A DNA stretch of 64,000 nt from assembly GCA_963169105.1 (NCBI GenBank), contig OY720636.1, forward strand, positions 106,454,539-106,518,538. Reading direction: 5' to 3'. The notes beneath the pieces are model-generated. The model was given only the letters and a program-made list of their open reading frames with translations, had not been told where the DNA came from and ran no database searches. Shown one piece after another: positions 1 to 10,914 of this stretch. The stretch comes from Ceriagrion tenellum (taxonomy: Eukaryota; Arthropoda; Insecta; Odonata; Coenagrionidae). Numbering within the stretch: the first letter of the stretch is position 1; each line of letters starts with the position of its first letter. The translations under genes were made by a program, and so were the position numbers.

Positions 1-732
1 TTTATCTGAGGACGAAGACATTTATTGAAACCTTAAGTATTGCAAAACGTATTCGAGTTGTGATGGAATAACCAATGAGACATAATATTATATTTTTATT
101 CTATATTCTTGGAATCCTTGCTCATAACTTTTATGTCTTCTTTGGCTGGGCATTTCTGTCATAAACTAAGTGATGATTCTTCAGAACCATTTGCGAATGT
201 CACTGGTAAATGTTGGTAAATAGTCCTGCCCTCGACCTTTCGAAAACAGAGTAGGTCATGCTCTATCGCGGCTTAAAAAAATTTGATGACTTAGTCTATG
301 GTTTAGCTTTGCGTTTTTTATTTTGATCTCAGTGTCATCATGTTTTCCTTCAGTTTGATGTGCGTCACTTCACCAAAGTTGCCAGCGAAGCTTTTCAAGC
401 TGCTTGAAATTAGTAGACATCAGCTCTTTAAAGTTGTCCTATATCTAGTTTTCTTATAGTTCCAAGTTCTTTCATTTAGTCCTCCTTAGGGCTTTTTCAC
501 CTACCACTCTCGTCCATAGTTAATCTTTTTGATTGCTCTTCATAATAAGTATTTTACCCAATTTCGTATCTCAAATTACTCTGCTGCCGACTGATTCGCC
601 ACCATAGTACAATATAGAACGAAAATGGCGTAAATATCATTATCTTCACGAGACTACCATAGAATGATGACACAGAAACCGTGGGAATATGCATTCTAGA
701 TGAGGAAGACAATGAAGAACTTTCACCGAAAT
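1..732. other. Unassigned AT-rich sequence
   Basis: No reading frame with recognisable protein similarity, no clear repeat boundary and no RNA gene were seen here. It probably belongs to an intron or the upstream flank of the CD36-family gene whose exons begin at 3398, but the sequence does not prove this. Confidence 0.4.
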
Positions 733-1280
733 ACATCTACATCTACGTCATACCCTGCAAGCCACCCAAAGGGTGTGTGGCAGGGGGTGCTTTCGCACCA
801 GGCATGCATGAATGATATGGTAGAATACCGACATTACATTAAAGCCCGCGTACCACACATGCAAAGCGCCAATTACAAATCTAATACCCAAGAAACATTC
901 TATCTCCAATCGTTCTAACATGCAAGGGATACAAAGACTACTACTACAGATTCAAAATATCATGCATAAATAAGAACATCATTATTTACATCATGCATAA
1001 ATAAGAAAGAGGAGAATATAATGAGAAAGATTAACTGCCTGCCTATTGTCAATACTCGAACTATTCATGACGACGATCACAGCTGTTATGGTCCCGAATG
1101 GTACGCGGAAAAAATGACATTTTATACCTATCGGTTCTACAATCTAGCTCTCTAATTTTATTGGCGCGATCTAATCTGCCGTAGTACGAAGGGGTTAATA
1201 GTATGTTTTTTACGTCGTCAGTAAAATGATTTTCCTGAAATTTATTTAGGAGGTTAAGCCTATAATTTAATCTACGCTGT
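733..1280 (-). mobile_element. CR1/L2-like LINE family B, 3' end fragment
   Basis: The low-coordinate end is the (GTAGAT)n tail followed by the conserved hairpin with CCCTGC/GCAGGG and CACCC/GGGTG arms, read on the minus strand. Further in, the minus strand encodes the end of an RT protein (NILLTPSYYGR, then RELDCRTDR and FFPRTIRDHNS), matching the complete family B copy at 43364-45079. The match stops at about 1280, so this is a strongly 5'-truncated copy. The C-terminal RT region and the 3' UTR are all that remain. Confidence 0.85.
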
Positions 1281-1375
1281 TGCCTTGCGTTGCCTTGCCT
1301 TGATCTACGCTGTTGCTAAGCCTATAATTTAATCTACGCTACGATATTTAATCTACGCGAAATAGATGCTAATGA
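1254..1375. repeat. Scrambled micro-duplications at the LINE truncation point
   Basis: The piece AAGCCTATAATTTAATCTACGCT-like sequence at about 1254-1277 recurs at about 1318-1341, and its last part recurs again near 1350-1370. A short TTGCC/TTGCG pentamer run lies between them (1281-1305). This looks like repair or template slippage at the 5' end of the family B fragment, not a standard tandem array. Confidence 0.55.
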
Positions 1376-2739
1376 TTAAAAATAATCTCAGCACAATTGC
1401 TGAAAGAAATTATTACGCGGAAAATTTCACCAAGCACCCTTAGCGTGGTTACCCTTACACTTATTATTATAATACATGAAGAGTTTTATGCAGTTCTTCT
1501 TCTTCTTAGTGGAATCTGTCTTCTGACAGGTTTCAACTTGATGCCCTCCATCGCTGTCGGTCCTGAGCATCTTCTTTCATTTGCCTGTAACTCCGGCCGT
1601 TTTTTATGTCATCGAGCATTCCCATTCTTCTTCTTCCCCTTCCTCGCATTCCTTCTACTTTTCCTCAATAATTCTTCTTAAAGACAATTTTGGCGGAATA
1701 TATGTCCCATCCAAGCTGTCTTTCTCTTTTCGATTTTCCTCAGCAGTATTCTTTCTTCTCCAATTGTAATTAGTACTTCCTCATTTCTCATTCCATCCGT
1801 CCACTTCACCTTAAGGATTTTTCTCCATAACCACATTTAGAAACTTTATAAATACTTTTCATCTTCCTTTTTGATTGTTCATGTTTCGCTGCCGTGAGTC
1901 ACCACACTCAATGCAAAACATTTAGCAAATCTCCTTCTCAGTTCTATTGGAATGCTAAATTCCGTATTCTTTCCCCACTCTTGCAATACTCTCCATCATA
2001 TACTGTTGTAAGTAGATGTTGCAGTTATCTAGTAAGTAAAACGTAGAGTAAAAACTATAATTACTCTAGTTCGGTTACGAATGTAGAGTCGAAGGGAGAG
2101 TTAGCTTAAGTCATCGGAGGATGGTGGCCATAGAATACTTTGGAAGTTTTGAAAAGGAATGAGAAGTATTGGATATCACACTGTTTAGGTAAGTGACGCT
2201 CTGAATACCAGCCAAAAATGAAAGCGAAAAATCCATTCCAACTTGGCCTTTCATAGTTGAAAAATGTACATGGGTTAATAATTGAGGTTATATTCTCCAG
2301 ATGGTATCATGCTGAAGATACGACAAAAATTCATCCACGATTATTTTTTTCCTCGTATTAAATTTACTATATTAATAGAAATGGTATTATGCTCAGCCAC
2401 TAACATTTTAAAGTCGTCCATTACCACCTGGTATGTGGTATCCACGGTAGTCACTGTCGCTGACATGTCACCGTGTCAGTATTAAAAGTTCTGACCAATT
2501 AAGACCAGTCATGAATCATCAGTGGATTTTTTTTAAAGCTCGTTCTTTGGGTCAACTTTGTGATTATTCACTGTCGTAAATAAATGAATTTGGAATATTA
2601 TTTGACAAAGGGCTTGATTTGGATTTTTTAGAAAATTTGAAATTGTCAATAGCCCGGATGAACTTTGCAACGATGTTTTATTCTGTTCTGACTCACCTTT
2701 GTTAAAGCTAAGCGTCCCTATAACAAAACCCTGACCTTC
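1376..2739. other. Unassigned intergenic or intronic sequence
   Basis: I recognise no gene or repeat in this AT-rich stretch. The short open frames in it have no recognisable motif. Confidence 0.35.
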
Positions 2740-2990
2740 ACCCACACCCCACTTTGTCTCTGTTTTACGTCATCGACCTTCATATGTTCACCCAAACTGT
2801 TCTTTCCCCCTCCCACTTTCCTCCTCCCCCCACCCCCCCACGCCTCTTCCATATACCCCCTCCTCCTACCTTGGCTTTGGTCGCTCTGGTATAAATACAT
2901 GTGAGAGTGTCTGTCCCATCACCTTGAAAATGACATAGTATGTCGAAACCATGGTCGGTGTTTAAGTAGTATATTAAAGTGTGGATATTA
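2740..2990 (+). promoter_or_regulatory. Pyrimidine tract, TATA-like box and hairpin module
   Basis: A C/T-rich tract (about 2740-2880) is followed by a TATA-like box TATAAATA at 2890-2897. About 25 bases later comes the sequence CACCTTGAAAATG, a 5-bp stem GACAT/ATGTC with loop AGT (2932-2944), and CGAAACCATGGTCGGT. The same flanks with a different paired stem occur at 63580-63620. The arrangement looks like a mobile-element promoter with a structured leader. The element itself is not identified. Confidence 0.4.
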
Positions 2991-3075
2991 CTATTGTTGT
3001 GTTATATTTTATCATTAGTGTATTATCACTAATTTAGTTTACTACAAGAATGGTTTCGTCACGTATCCGTCACGA

Positions 3076-3105
3076 ACTGAGGATGTCGCCCACGCGGCGA
3101 AAGCA
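3076..3105 (+). other. Second hairpin module, CTGAGGATG-stem-CGAAA type
   Basis: CTGAGGATG leads into a 5-bp stem GTCGC/GCGGC (3085-3098, one G-U pair) with loop CCAC, followed by GAAAG. It has the same layout as the modules at 2922, 33857 and 63581. It resembles a hammerhead core only superficially, because there is an extra base before the stem, so no ribozyme is called. Confidence 0.35.
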
Positions 3106-3397
3106 ATACACAAAGTACAGTATGCAACAACTCTTTATCATGATAACGGTAAGAGGTTGACTTCAGTATGCAACCCACAAAACTTTTGCCAAAATAAAAT
3201 GTTTATAGAAATATTGCCACGCTAAGGATTCTTGGAGCCATTTCTCGGGTAAAAATTTCTTCCAGCTCTTGTTGTTCAATACACAAAATTTGTGAAAACT
3301 CCATTAATCTTTAATAATTTTTGGACTATCTCCCTTATTTTAGGGCGTAATAATTCTATCAACAGTCAATTATTAGGCTTTTCTTTTCTCTCTACAG

Positions 3398-3471
3398 ACG
3401 GCCGGTTACCCGATTGACGTGAGGGCGAGAACACAGCTAAATGTGTACCTGAAGCCGAGCAGCCATATTTC
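3398..3471 (+). CDS. CD36/scavenger receptor class B family, antepenultimate-type exon (partial gene)
   Basis: A CAG acceptor at 3395-3397 opens a 74-nt exon ending before a GTAAGT donor at 3472. Its translation TAGYPIDVRARTQLNVYLKP corresponds to the conserved CD36-family segment (E-P)-x-T-G-x-P-(10 residues)-Q-x-N, near the end of the extracellular domain. The exon starts in phase 0 and leaves two bases (TC), which join the first base of the exon at 6858 to give Ser. CD36/SCARB proteins are two-membrane-segment receptors or transporters for lipids, carotenoids, apoptotic cells or pheromones. The subfamily (croquemort, ninaD, SNMP and others) cannot be decided from the C-terminus. All upstream exons, with most of the extracellular domain, are outside the window or unrecognised in 1-3390. 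Confidence 0.8.
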
Positions 3472-4731
3472 GTAAGTGTACACCTGTAGATGATTGATGA
3501 TGGTGATTTATTATTTTTCACATTTCAAAAATGCTGCAAGAAATACTTAATTTAATCAAAAGTTCTTGTAAGTGAATTTTTACGTCAAAATGAAACTCTA
3601 CCCAGACCGATAGTGCCTTTTGTCCCTCTCATTATAACGCATTCGGGGATGTACCTGAATACACATTGCATGCACTTGTACAAAAATATTTGTCAAGTCC
3701 TAGTTGTAGCTTTTATTACTGCAGCTTAAATTAAGTTACGGGATTCTCTCGTATAGACAAATCTGCGTCAGAGACCTTTCGCTCCAATTCTTAGCTAGCT
3801 GAACCCAACCATGGAAATATTGGGCAAAATACCCAACCAAGCAAATCTTAGTGGTAAATATTTTATTTAAATGTTATTTATAGATTATTTCAGTAACTAT
3901 AGTCTAATATTTTGGTAGCCGTTACTGATGTTTACAAAAAATATGTCTGTACTAAAGTATATACAACGCTGTTGACTTGTTTTCTATGCTAATTAAACAT
4001 GGTGCTAGTGAGTTTCAGTTAATGCCTGTTTGTTTTTTTTTTCAAATTACCATGTTTATGGCTCAGAAATGGAAATTTTAGTATTTTTCCAAATATTTGA
4101 GGTGCTCTATGTGATAAATGGCGTCAAAACCAACTAAATCGGTTCAGCCGTATCATTTGCATCTCCCCTCTTCCCAGACATTGACTTATATCAGTAGAGA
4201 TTTTGCATCTAAGGCAGAGCAACAAGCACTGTTTGACATTTCCGATCACTGGCGCTAGTAAAATTCAAAGTACTCATTCAATCGAAGGCCTCGATAAGCT
4301 GTAAAACCAGTTTTCCTGCTGAAAGCGAAGCACGGCATAATCTTGCTAGGGTGTTGGCTTTTGCAGCAAACAGATCCGGAAATCTGAAATAACGATTGAG
4401 GCAGGTCGTAAAAAGTCTTACACCGCCCACTTATAGTGGAATGAGTACATGCTAATGCAGAATAGTAGTAAATTCTTTTTAGTTCACTTGTTCAATTAAG
4501 GGAAAAATGAACAGATCTACACGTGCCAGTTAGGTTGTAATGACCACCGATGAAATATGAAAGGCACTTCACTGCCCCTCTGATTATACCGCAGGAGGCT
4601 CTGTGCGCATTTAGAGAAATGCAAAATAACTCAATAGTAAGTAAAAATTCGAGGCGCTTTTTTGAAATACATTCACAAAAAGAAGGATCGTGCAGTACAA
4701 CATTTTTATGCTGTATTCATGTATTTGAAAT

Positions 4732-4865
4732 CTGCGCCTGGCATCCGGGAGAACGTGCGCGGTTCAGATTTAAACTGAAATGAGTGCTGCATGCCTGGTG
4801 TGGAATCATCCCGTGCCACACACCCTAGGGGTGGCTTGCACGGTATTTCATAGATGTAGATGTAT
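4732..4865 (+). mobile_element. CR1/L2-like LINE family C, 3' tail
   Basis: Only the last about 130 bases remain. They match the family C copies at 58500-58633 and, on the minus strand, 43244-43363. The hairpin CCGTGC...GCACGG with inner CACCC/GGGTG is intact, followed by a short (GTAGAT)n tail. The outer stem differs from families A, B and D by a compensated C-G to G-C change. Confidence 0.8.
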
Positions 4866-4917
4866 TTGCTAAGGGGGAAATCAAATGGACTTCTCCATTC
4901 TCAACAACCCCTGTGGC

Positions 4918-5286
4918 AACTTGTTTTTAGAAACGAAATGGCTTGAAGTCAAATTGAAAATGTTGGATTGGATATTTGGGGAGGCGACCGACGGCTAAGG
5001 TCATTTGCGCCGTGGGCGATAGGTAAGGGAGGAAGGGTGGATAGAAACCCGGCGTCGGCATTAGCCTACTCTAAACGAAAGGCGCCAAGGGGACCATGGC
5101 TTAACGTCCCATCCGACAGACGGAGTACTCTACTTGAAGTGCCCTCCACAAGACACTCAAGTTGGGATCGGGTTCCTCTGAAAAACATCCGCCTCTATAG
5201 GAATTTGAACTTCAAAATGTTTAATTACGTGATTCGTAGAGAGGCTTTAGAGTATTTTCCCCCGAGATAAAGGTAGAAACTGTAAG
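4918..5286 (+). repeat. Direct repeat copy 1, split by a 249-bp insertion
   Basis: 4918-4964 and 5214-5286 together match the continuous stretch 5650-5776 (shared GAAACGAAATGGC and AGGTAGAAACTGTAAGAAAA). The two halves are separated by a 249-bp insertion bounded by the 8-bp duplication AAAATGTT. Confidence 0.75.
4965..5213 (-). mobile_element. 249-bp retroposon-like insertion with 8-bp target duplication
   Basis: AAAATGTT occurs at 4957-4964 and again at 5214-5221. The uninterrupted paralogue at 5650-5776 acts as an empty site. The insert is more GC-rich than its surroundings and its ends are not inverted repeats, which argues against a TIR transposon. On the minus strand it resembles a SINE-type unit (GACGTTAAGCC, GCGCAAATGACC), but no clear tRNA head with A and B boxes was seen. 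Orientation is therefore tentative. Confidence 0.6.
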
Positions 5287-5649
5287 AAAATACAGGAGTA
5301 TTTGGATTATTTTGAGGATTTTTCCAATTCGTCATTTGGTATGCATCAGGAAGCGCTTCTACGAGGAGAAACCGCCAACAGTAAGTATCACCTTTCAAAT
5401 GAGTGAGGTTAACCAGTTTGCTCCCGAAGTGAAGTAATTGCGAACGGATAGAAGAGCGAGTGTTCATACATATATAGGGCTCTATAAATTAATGTAATAT
5501 AATCACGGAAAAAATCTAAATTCGAAATGGAGCGCGATATCTATGGGCCTGTTCAGTGGCGATATTCCGGAAATAATTCGGCCGAAAATGAATTTCATGA
5601 CCTGGTGCACAGACATCTAGCTGTGAGGTCGATAATAATAAGATCCATA

Positions 5650-5776
5650 AAGTGTGGCACTTGTTCTTAGAAACGAAATGGCTCGAAGTCAAATTGAGAA
5701 TGTTTAATTGCGTGATTCGTAAAGAGGATTTAGAGTACTTTTCCCCGATATAAAGGTAGAAACTGTAAGAAAAGAT
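5650..5776 (+). repeat. Direct repeat copy 2 (uninterrupted)
   Basis: About 127 bases matching 4918-4964 joined to 5214-5286 with roughly 90 percent identity by eye. It supplies the pre-insertion state for the element at 4965-5213. Confidence 0.75.
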
Positions 5777-6857
5777 GTCATTGCTAATTTCGAGTAGCAG
5801 GTACCTTTCATGACTTAAATCCCCAAATAGCCATTCCTACGAATGTAATGTCTCCTCACCTAGCGTTGGATAAAGTTTATTTTTGTTGGTATTATACGAA
5901 ATATTTATTTTTCACTTAATTAGTAACAAGATATGAATTAACAAACTCATCATTTGTCGCATGAAAAAACTCGGATAAAAAAATAAAAGCCTTCAGGCGG
6001 TTCATTGCGCGTCAGCCATCCTGGTTACTTAATTCAATGACCCCATGCCTCAGTAACTTATGAGACCATATGTAAAAACAAATATGTGAATCGAATACTT
6101 TTGCAACGTAAGTAGGAGAAGTGTTTTTTTACTTTTATATTTCATAACTCATTTGGATACACACATGTCGTTTCTGCGCTATCTATTATAGCCAAAAATG
6201 AGTTTGGAATCGTATTTTTGACAACAGGATCTCCACTGTGGGCGCAGAAATTTTGTGCACTCGTCTTTAGGAACAAATAAAAAAACAGCGAGGAAGCCTA
6301 AAGAAAAAATAATCACATTTCAATTCTTCTTATTTAATTCTGCGTTATTTAATGGCAAACTTAATTTTTGTAATGCATTTTAATAATTTTTACTACGGGT
6401 GTAACGTAATAAGTACCAGTTTTTGACGGCGTTCGAGTAAAGCTCCGACTTTGGTAATTCGTAACTCTAACACAAGTACTTTTATGACAACGATAGTTCA
6501 GTCAAATGTATATATAAATATGTTTGCTGTACATGTTATAAGTTTCAGCGTTGTATCTTAAACAGGAAGAAGGTTGTTATTAATTTGACAAAATTATTGC
6601 ATTTCAAAACTGGGGCGTCCTACGGTTTCGCTCTTGGTCGCGCTACAATCCGCATGCCTTGAAAATTTCCGATATTTAACTGTTCAATATATCAATAAGC
6701 GCATTTAATTTATATCAATTGGTTTTTATTTTATTTGAGCCGACAGTAGATATAATTTTTTCTAAGAGGTAGATTTGTACTTGCCTCTCACGTTTGCCAT
6801 TCTTCTTTCCCTCTTCTCATCTCCTCTTTCCGCTTTCCGTCTTGCACGTAATATCAG

Positions 6858-7070
6858 GCTCCTGAATAACGTGCGCGAGGTGATCTTTCCGGTGATGTGG
6901 AGCGAGGGGAGGGCGGTCATGACGCCGAAGCTGCTGGCGCTGACGCAGAAGATGCTGGCAGGGGAGACGTGGGGCATGATGGCCTGCGCCGCCGTCCTCG
7001 CCATCGGAGTCATCCTCATCCTTGTGGCCGGCGTGCTCTTCTGGATGTCCTCGCGGACAGATTCAACCGA
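6858..7070 (+). CDS. CD36/scavenger receptor class B family, membrane-segment exon
   Basis: Acceptor CAG at 6855-6857 and donor GTGAGT at 7071. The first base completes a Ser codon from the previous exon, and the last two bases (GA) pass to the next. The protein begins LLNNVREVIFPVMWSEG, matching the CD36-family stretch ending in (F/L)P-x-x-W-x-E-(E)-G just before the second membrane segment. Exon residues 39-63 (from GMMACAAV to VLFWM) form the C-terminal transmembrane helix, followed by a short basic/polar juxtamembrane part. An in-frame ATG at 6775 upstream of the acceptor is intronic and is not taken as a start. The exon is GC-rich compared with its AT-rich introns. Confidence 0.85.
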
Positions 7071-8546
7071 GTGAGTGATATGCGTGCCCTCTATTCCTTG
7101 CCTCCCTGACAAAATATAAGCTTAAGTAAATTCTAGGAAATTAGCACATTCGAGTGGAAAATAACGCCTCTTTTTCAGTTAAAGTGAAAATTGATTTAAA
7201 ACGCTTTCCACAAAAAAATTACAGTGCAAATAACTCGTAAATTGTTTGATCTACTCATTGATTTTCGAACTTACTGTCCCTTTCACATGTATTTAATGCC
7301 ATTTTATGATCGAGTTACAGCACTATTTAAGTGAATAGACAGCGCCACATTTAAAAACACCAACGGGATTGAGTGATGGAAAGATTTTACGGAGTAACTG
7401 GACTAGCTTCCTCAGCAAAAATTCATAATTATAAGAATATAAATATAAGCCCACAAAGGATAATTCCATATCAAATGTGACTATTGCTTATGATTATTTA
7501 AACCAGGGGACTCAAATAAATAGAACATTTTATCCGAGTAATTTTAAACCCATACTTCCAAGCTATAAAGTCACTTAGGAGAAGTTAAATAAATTATTTG
7601 CAATACTGTTTTATTTAACTTTTAGTTTACTCATACGTTTTATTTATACTCATGTTTTTGTGGGAGATTGTAAAATCTGGAATAATTAAACTTTGCTGTG
7701 TATATTTAAATTCAATTTATATTCTTTTAATTTTTTTCACGGAACAAACAAATTTTAATAAACAGGTTTGTCGTTTCTACACGGGACAGTTGCCCAATTT
7801 ATTCTCCAATAACAAAATGTGTCATCCTTTATCTTAAATTAAAAAAAACGTAATAGAACAAAACCTCGATTGTAGAAGCTGCCAAAACTATGGAGATAAA
7901 CTCAGCAAGGACGACAAGGATAAAAAAATAGTGTGTTTGATCTAAATTATATCAATAATTAAAGCCATGATTCAAAATCGGCGCTAAAAAATTAATATTT
8001 CAACTTTCTTGCGTCATTAAGGTAGTTTGGGCGAGATACCACGTAGCATGAAGTAGGGTTAAATTGTCCCCATAATAAAGAAGTAGGTATCGCATCTCCA
8101 GTGATTCAAAAATATCGCCCACTAACCGGAATAACTTCTGAGAAATTTCACTAATTACCGAAGCTGTTTTCAATGGCATATCGTACGGCTACGCGCTCAA
8201 GAGAGAATTTAAAGACTGAACTCACAGAACGCATTATAAACGCTTCGATTAGATAATAAATGCAATGATTAGTTGTTTGTATTCTTCTCAACTATTATTA
8301 AAATAAATTCATTACTCACCGCAAAACATTTTACATAATGGAAAAAAAATTCGCGGCAGTAAAGGTGTTTTAAGCGTGGAGCTAAAAAAAAGCCATATTT
8401 ATGTATTATTGCCTAACTTAGCAAAGTATAGAGCATTTCAATGATTAAAAAAATTGTTTTCCTCAATAGTGTTTCAATAGTTAATTGATCTTACAGCGAA
8501 TTTAATAAAAAATTAAAATTGGAACATCGTCTCTTTTATGACTAGG

Positions 8547-8648
8547 GAAAAATGTCGCTAAAACACCCTCAACTCCAAGTTTCACTCTCTTAGTTGTATT
8601 TTACCATGTTTTAGAACCATAAAATACCAGCAAAACTACATTTTTCCC
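8547..8648. mobile_element. Possible small MITE with GGGAAAAATGT termini
   Basis: GGGAAAAATGT near 8547 is mirrored by ACATTTTTCCC near 8638-8648. TTTTATGA lies a few bases outside both ends. The terminal match is short and the flanking repeat is not immediately adjacent, so this is tentative. Confidence 0.3.
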
Positions 8649-9283
8649 CATGTTTTTATGATTTGTTCCATAAATCCTTTCCGGGGTCAAACTCTGTACC
8701 TGGACGAACTTTCCCGGAGATTAGACCTATCTTAAAGAATTTCATGGACTGAAATACTCGGAACTGCTGTCTCATCAAAATCGCTTTAGCCTTTTCTGAG
8801 ATAAATGTACATAGCTTCTGCATACGAGTACAGAAACATGGGACAGTTTCCACTATTTTTACGAAACAATGGCATATTTCACTCGAGACCCTTCATGGTA
8901 AGATTTATTTCGTGAAGCAAATGAAATGAAAATGAAGGCCGCACGCTTCGCTAAAAATTGCTGCGAGCGAGCGGAAAGTCGTAACGAAACGCATCTGATG
9001 GACTGACAAAGTTGGGAATCGTTAATAATCTCAGAGGCTACACAGTAGGTTTTTATTGCTTGAAAAATTCGCATATGGAGTGTTTAAGTTCGACATGAAG
9101 GACATTTTTTGATCCCGCGCTACTTCTCTAGAATTGACAGGATTGACTGAACGAAAGAGAGGGATATACTGCCGAACTGATGGAGGCTAATATTCCTTAT
9201 TTCCACGCACCATTGGTGATTATGACAAATCAACGTTGCACTAGCACAAGGCGCATGCGAACAACTAAGTGTTGTGTTGTATG

Positions 9284-9860
9284 CCTGTCAGTCCTTGTAC
9301 TTGTAAGTCAGTCCCCCTGGCGTGAGAGAAACTCCATAAACCGCTTACTTGTGAGTGTCCGACTTGTGTCTCTCTTGAATAAGGTGTCAACCCCGTGTCA
9401 GGGAAATACTAGCCGGTATTGTGAGTGAGAATTGACCAGGTTTTGCTTGTTAAGTGATTCCTTGACGTGGGTAACAACCCCGTATACTTGCCAAAATCAC
9501 TATCCGGCACTTGTGGCATATGCCAGTAATTCCATTTTAATTTGAGTGATTGTGTGTGTGTGGGTACGTGTGTCCTTCACGGAGTTAGCAAGCGGGTCTA
9601 ACAGTCCCGTGAGCAATTACTACAGTAAGTGAGGTGTCTGTGTTCCTGTGGTAAGTTGGTCCCTGGCGTAAGAGTAATCTCCGTAAACCACTTACTCTTA
9701 TATGTCCAACTAGTTTTTCTCTTAAACTAGGTTATCTCCACGTCAGAAAAACTCTCGCCAGTAGAGTGTGAGAGAGCACCGTTTAGGTACTGTGTGAGTG
9801 ATTGTCATACTTCTGTGGTGAATCCCAGGCGCGGGTTTTTTAAACCGCAAATCTCTCAAT
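9284..9860 (+). repeat. Diverged tandem segments (about 5-7 modules)
   Basis: Segments near 9306, 9380, 9460, 9578, 9660, 9735 and 9825 share a loose pattern of CCTGGCGTGAG-like sequence, an AACTCC/AATCTCC core, AAACC and CTTAC. The clearest pair is 9298-9440 against 9648-9780, which align nearly end to end (GGCGTGAGAGAAACTCC against GGCGTAAGAGTAATCTCC). No coding function is apparent. Confidence 0.45.
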
Positions 9861-10113
9861 TACCAATCCCTTTCCCCCTAATTATAATCCCTGAAAGGTT
9901 TTTGTTTACGGCTTTTTGAGTTTCTCCTTTATTATTATTACAAGGCACATCGTTAACATTCTATTCACCAACATCTTCCAAACTCGCTGTCATTTAATGG
10001 CTAGTGTTCTAAAACCCCTGTCACATGCCTATGGGGCAGCTCGCATGGTGGTATGTAGATGTTAATTAAGAACTTTCATTTTTTTTAAAAATACCTTCCC
10101 TTTCTTTTTTTAG

Positions 10114-10258
10114 GATAAAGCGACCGCCAGGCGAACCGGCGGGAGCATCCGTCCCGCTGATGGGAACATCTTCCATTCCGCACGGCAACAAGCCGTGGAC
10201 GGCGCTGGAGCCGACGGGCGAAGGAGGTTACCGATACACAAACGGCGGGCCCAAGTGA
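10114..10258 (+). CDS. CD36/scavenger receptor class B family, terminal exon and stop
   Basis: After the acceptor TAG at 10111-10113, the first base completes a Glu codon carried by GA from the exon at 6858. The frame then runs 47 codons to TGA at 10256-10258: IKRPPGEPAGAS..., ending TGEGGYRYTNGGPK. This is the intracellular C-terminal tail. Counted from the end of the membrane helix it is about 55 residues, rich in Pro, Gly and Ser/Thr. That is longer than in vertebrate CD36, whose tail is very short, though insect members vary. No di-leucine or tyrosine sorting signal is obvious apart from GGYRYTN. Confidence 0.8.
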
Positions 10259-10908
10259 GAAGTACCTCAACAACCCTTTTGGGTGTGTGATGCAAGTAGC
10301 AGCGGGCTGTGACCAAGACGTGAAGTCGCCCACCTGTTCGCCATAAGTGCCATAGACAGTTCACGTGTCCCGCCATCAACGATCCTGCACACGAATGCGC
10401 GGAACTTCGAAGTAAAAAGACTATTATTTCGGCTCATAAAGTGTCGTTTTTTTTCCGTATTCCTCCGCCTCGTCTGAGGAAGCTTGTTCTCGTTTAAGCG
10501 ACCAAAAGTGGAGGATGGAGTGTGTGATCCCGCGTGCATTCCTGGACAGCTGAACACTCAAGTAAAAAACACAACAATTTGGTGCTAAGGGCACTTACAA
10601 ACTCGAAAATACCAAAATGAAATCTATTATGGGTACCGTTTTTCGTCCCGCGGAAATTCGGGTGCTAACCCCGCTCGGAAGACAGCGGTAGAATACGCTT
10701 GTGAATGTCGTGTAAGATGGATTCACCAAGAAAATATTATATATACATATATGTTTCCGATTGCACTCTCTCTTATTGTGAAGGGAGAATTCGGCGACGG
10801 TTCATTGATATCTGTGATGAAAATATATATTTGTTGTAATAAGAAAAGCAATTCCATTTTTTTAAGTGACAGAGACGAGAGAGCTCTTCTCATATTTTTT
10901 GTATAATG

Positions 10909-10914
10909 AATAAA
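10909..10914 (+). promoter_or_regulatory. Candidate poly(A) signal, proximal
   Basis: AATAAA about 650 bases after the stop codon, followed within about 25 bases by a T/G-containing stretch. Confidence 0.45.

Larger units (their letters stand above)
3472..6857 (+). other. Intron of the CD36-family gene
   Basis: Bounded by GTAAGT at 3472 and CAG at 6855-6857. It holds a family C LINE tail (4732-4865), a direct-repeat pair and a 249-bp insertion (4965-5213). The rest is AT-rich with nothing recognised. Confidence 0.75.
7071..10113 (+). other. Last intron of the CD36-family gene
   Basis: Runs from GTGAGT at 7071 to TTTTTTTAG at 10113, with a strong pyrimidine tract before the acceptor. It contains a possible small MITE (about 8547-8648) and a diverged array of similar segments (9284-9860). 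The rest is unremarkable AT-rich sequence. Confidence 0.75.

Noticed and set aside
2922..3105. Hammerhead ribozyme
   Set aside because: The CUGANGA...GAAA core is imperfect in all four modules (A for G, or an extra base before helix II) and helices I and III could not be placed, so only a hairpin module is claimed.
6897..7109. Other-frame open reading within the CD36 exon
   Set aside because: A shadow of the real exon. It ignores the splice donor at 7071.
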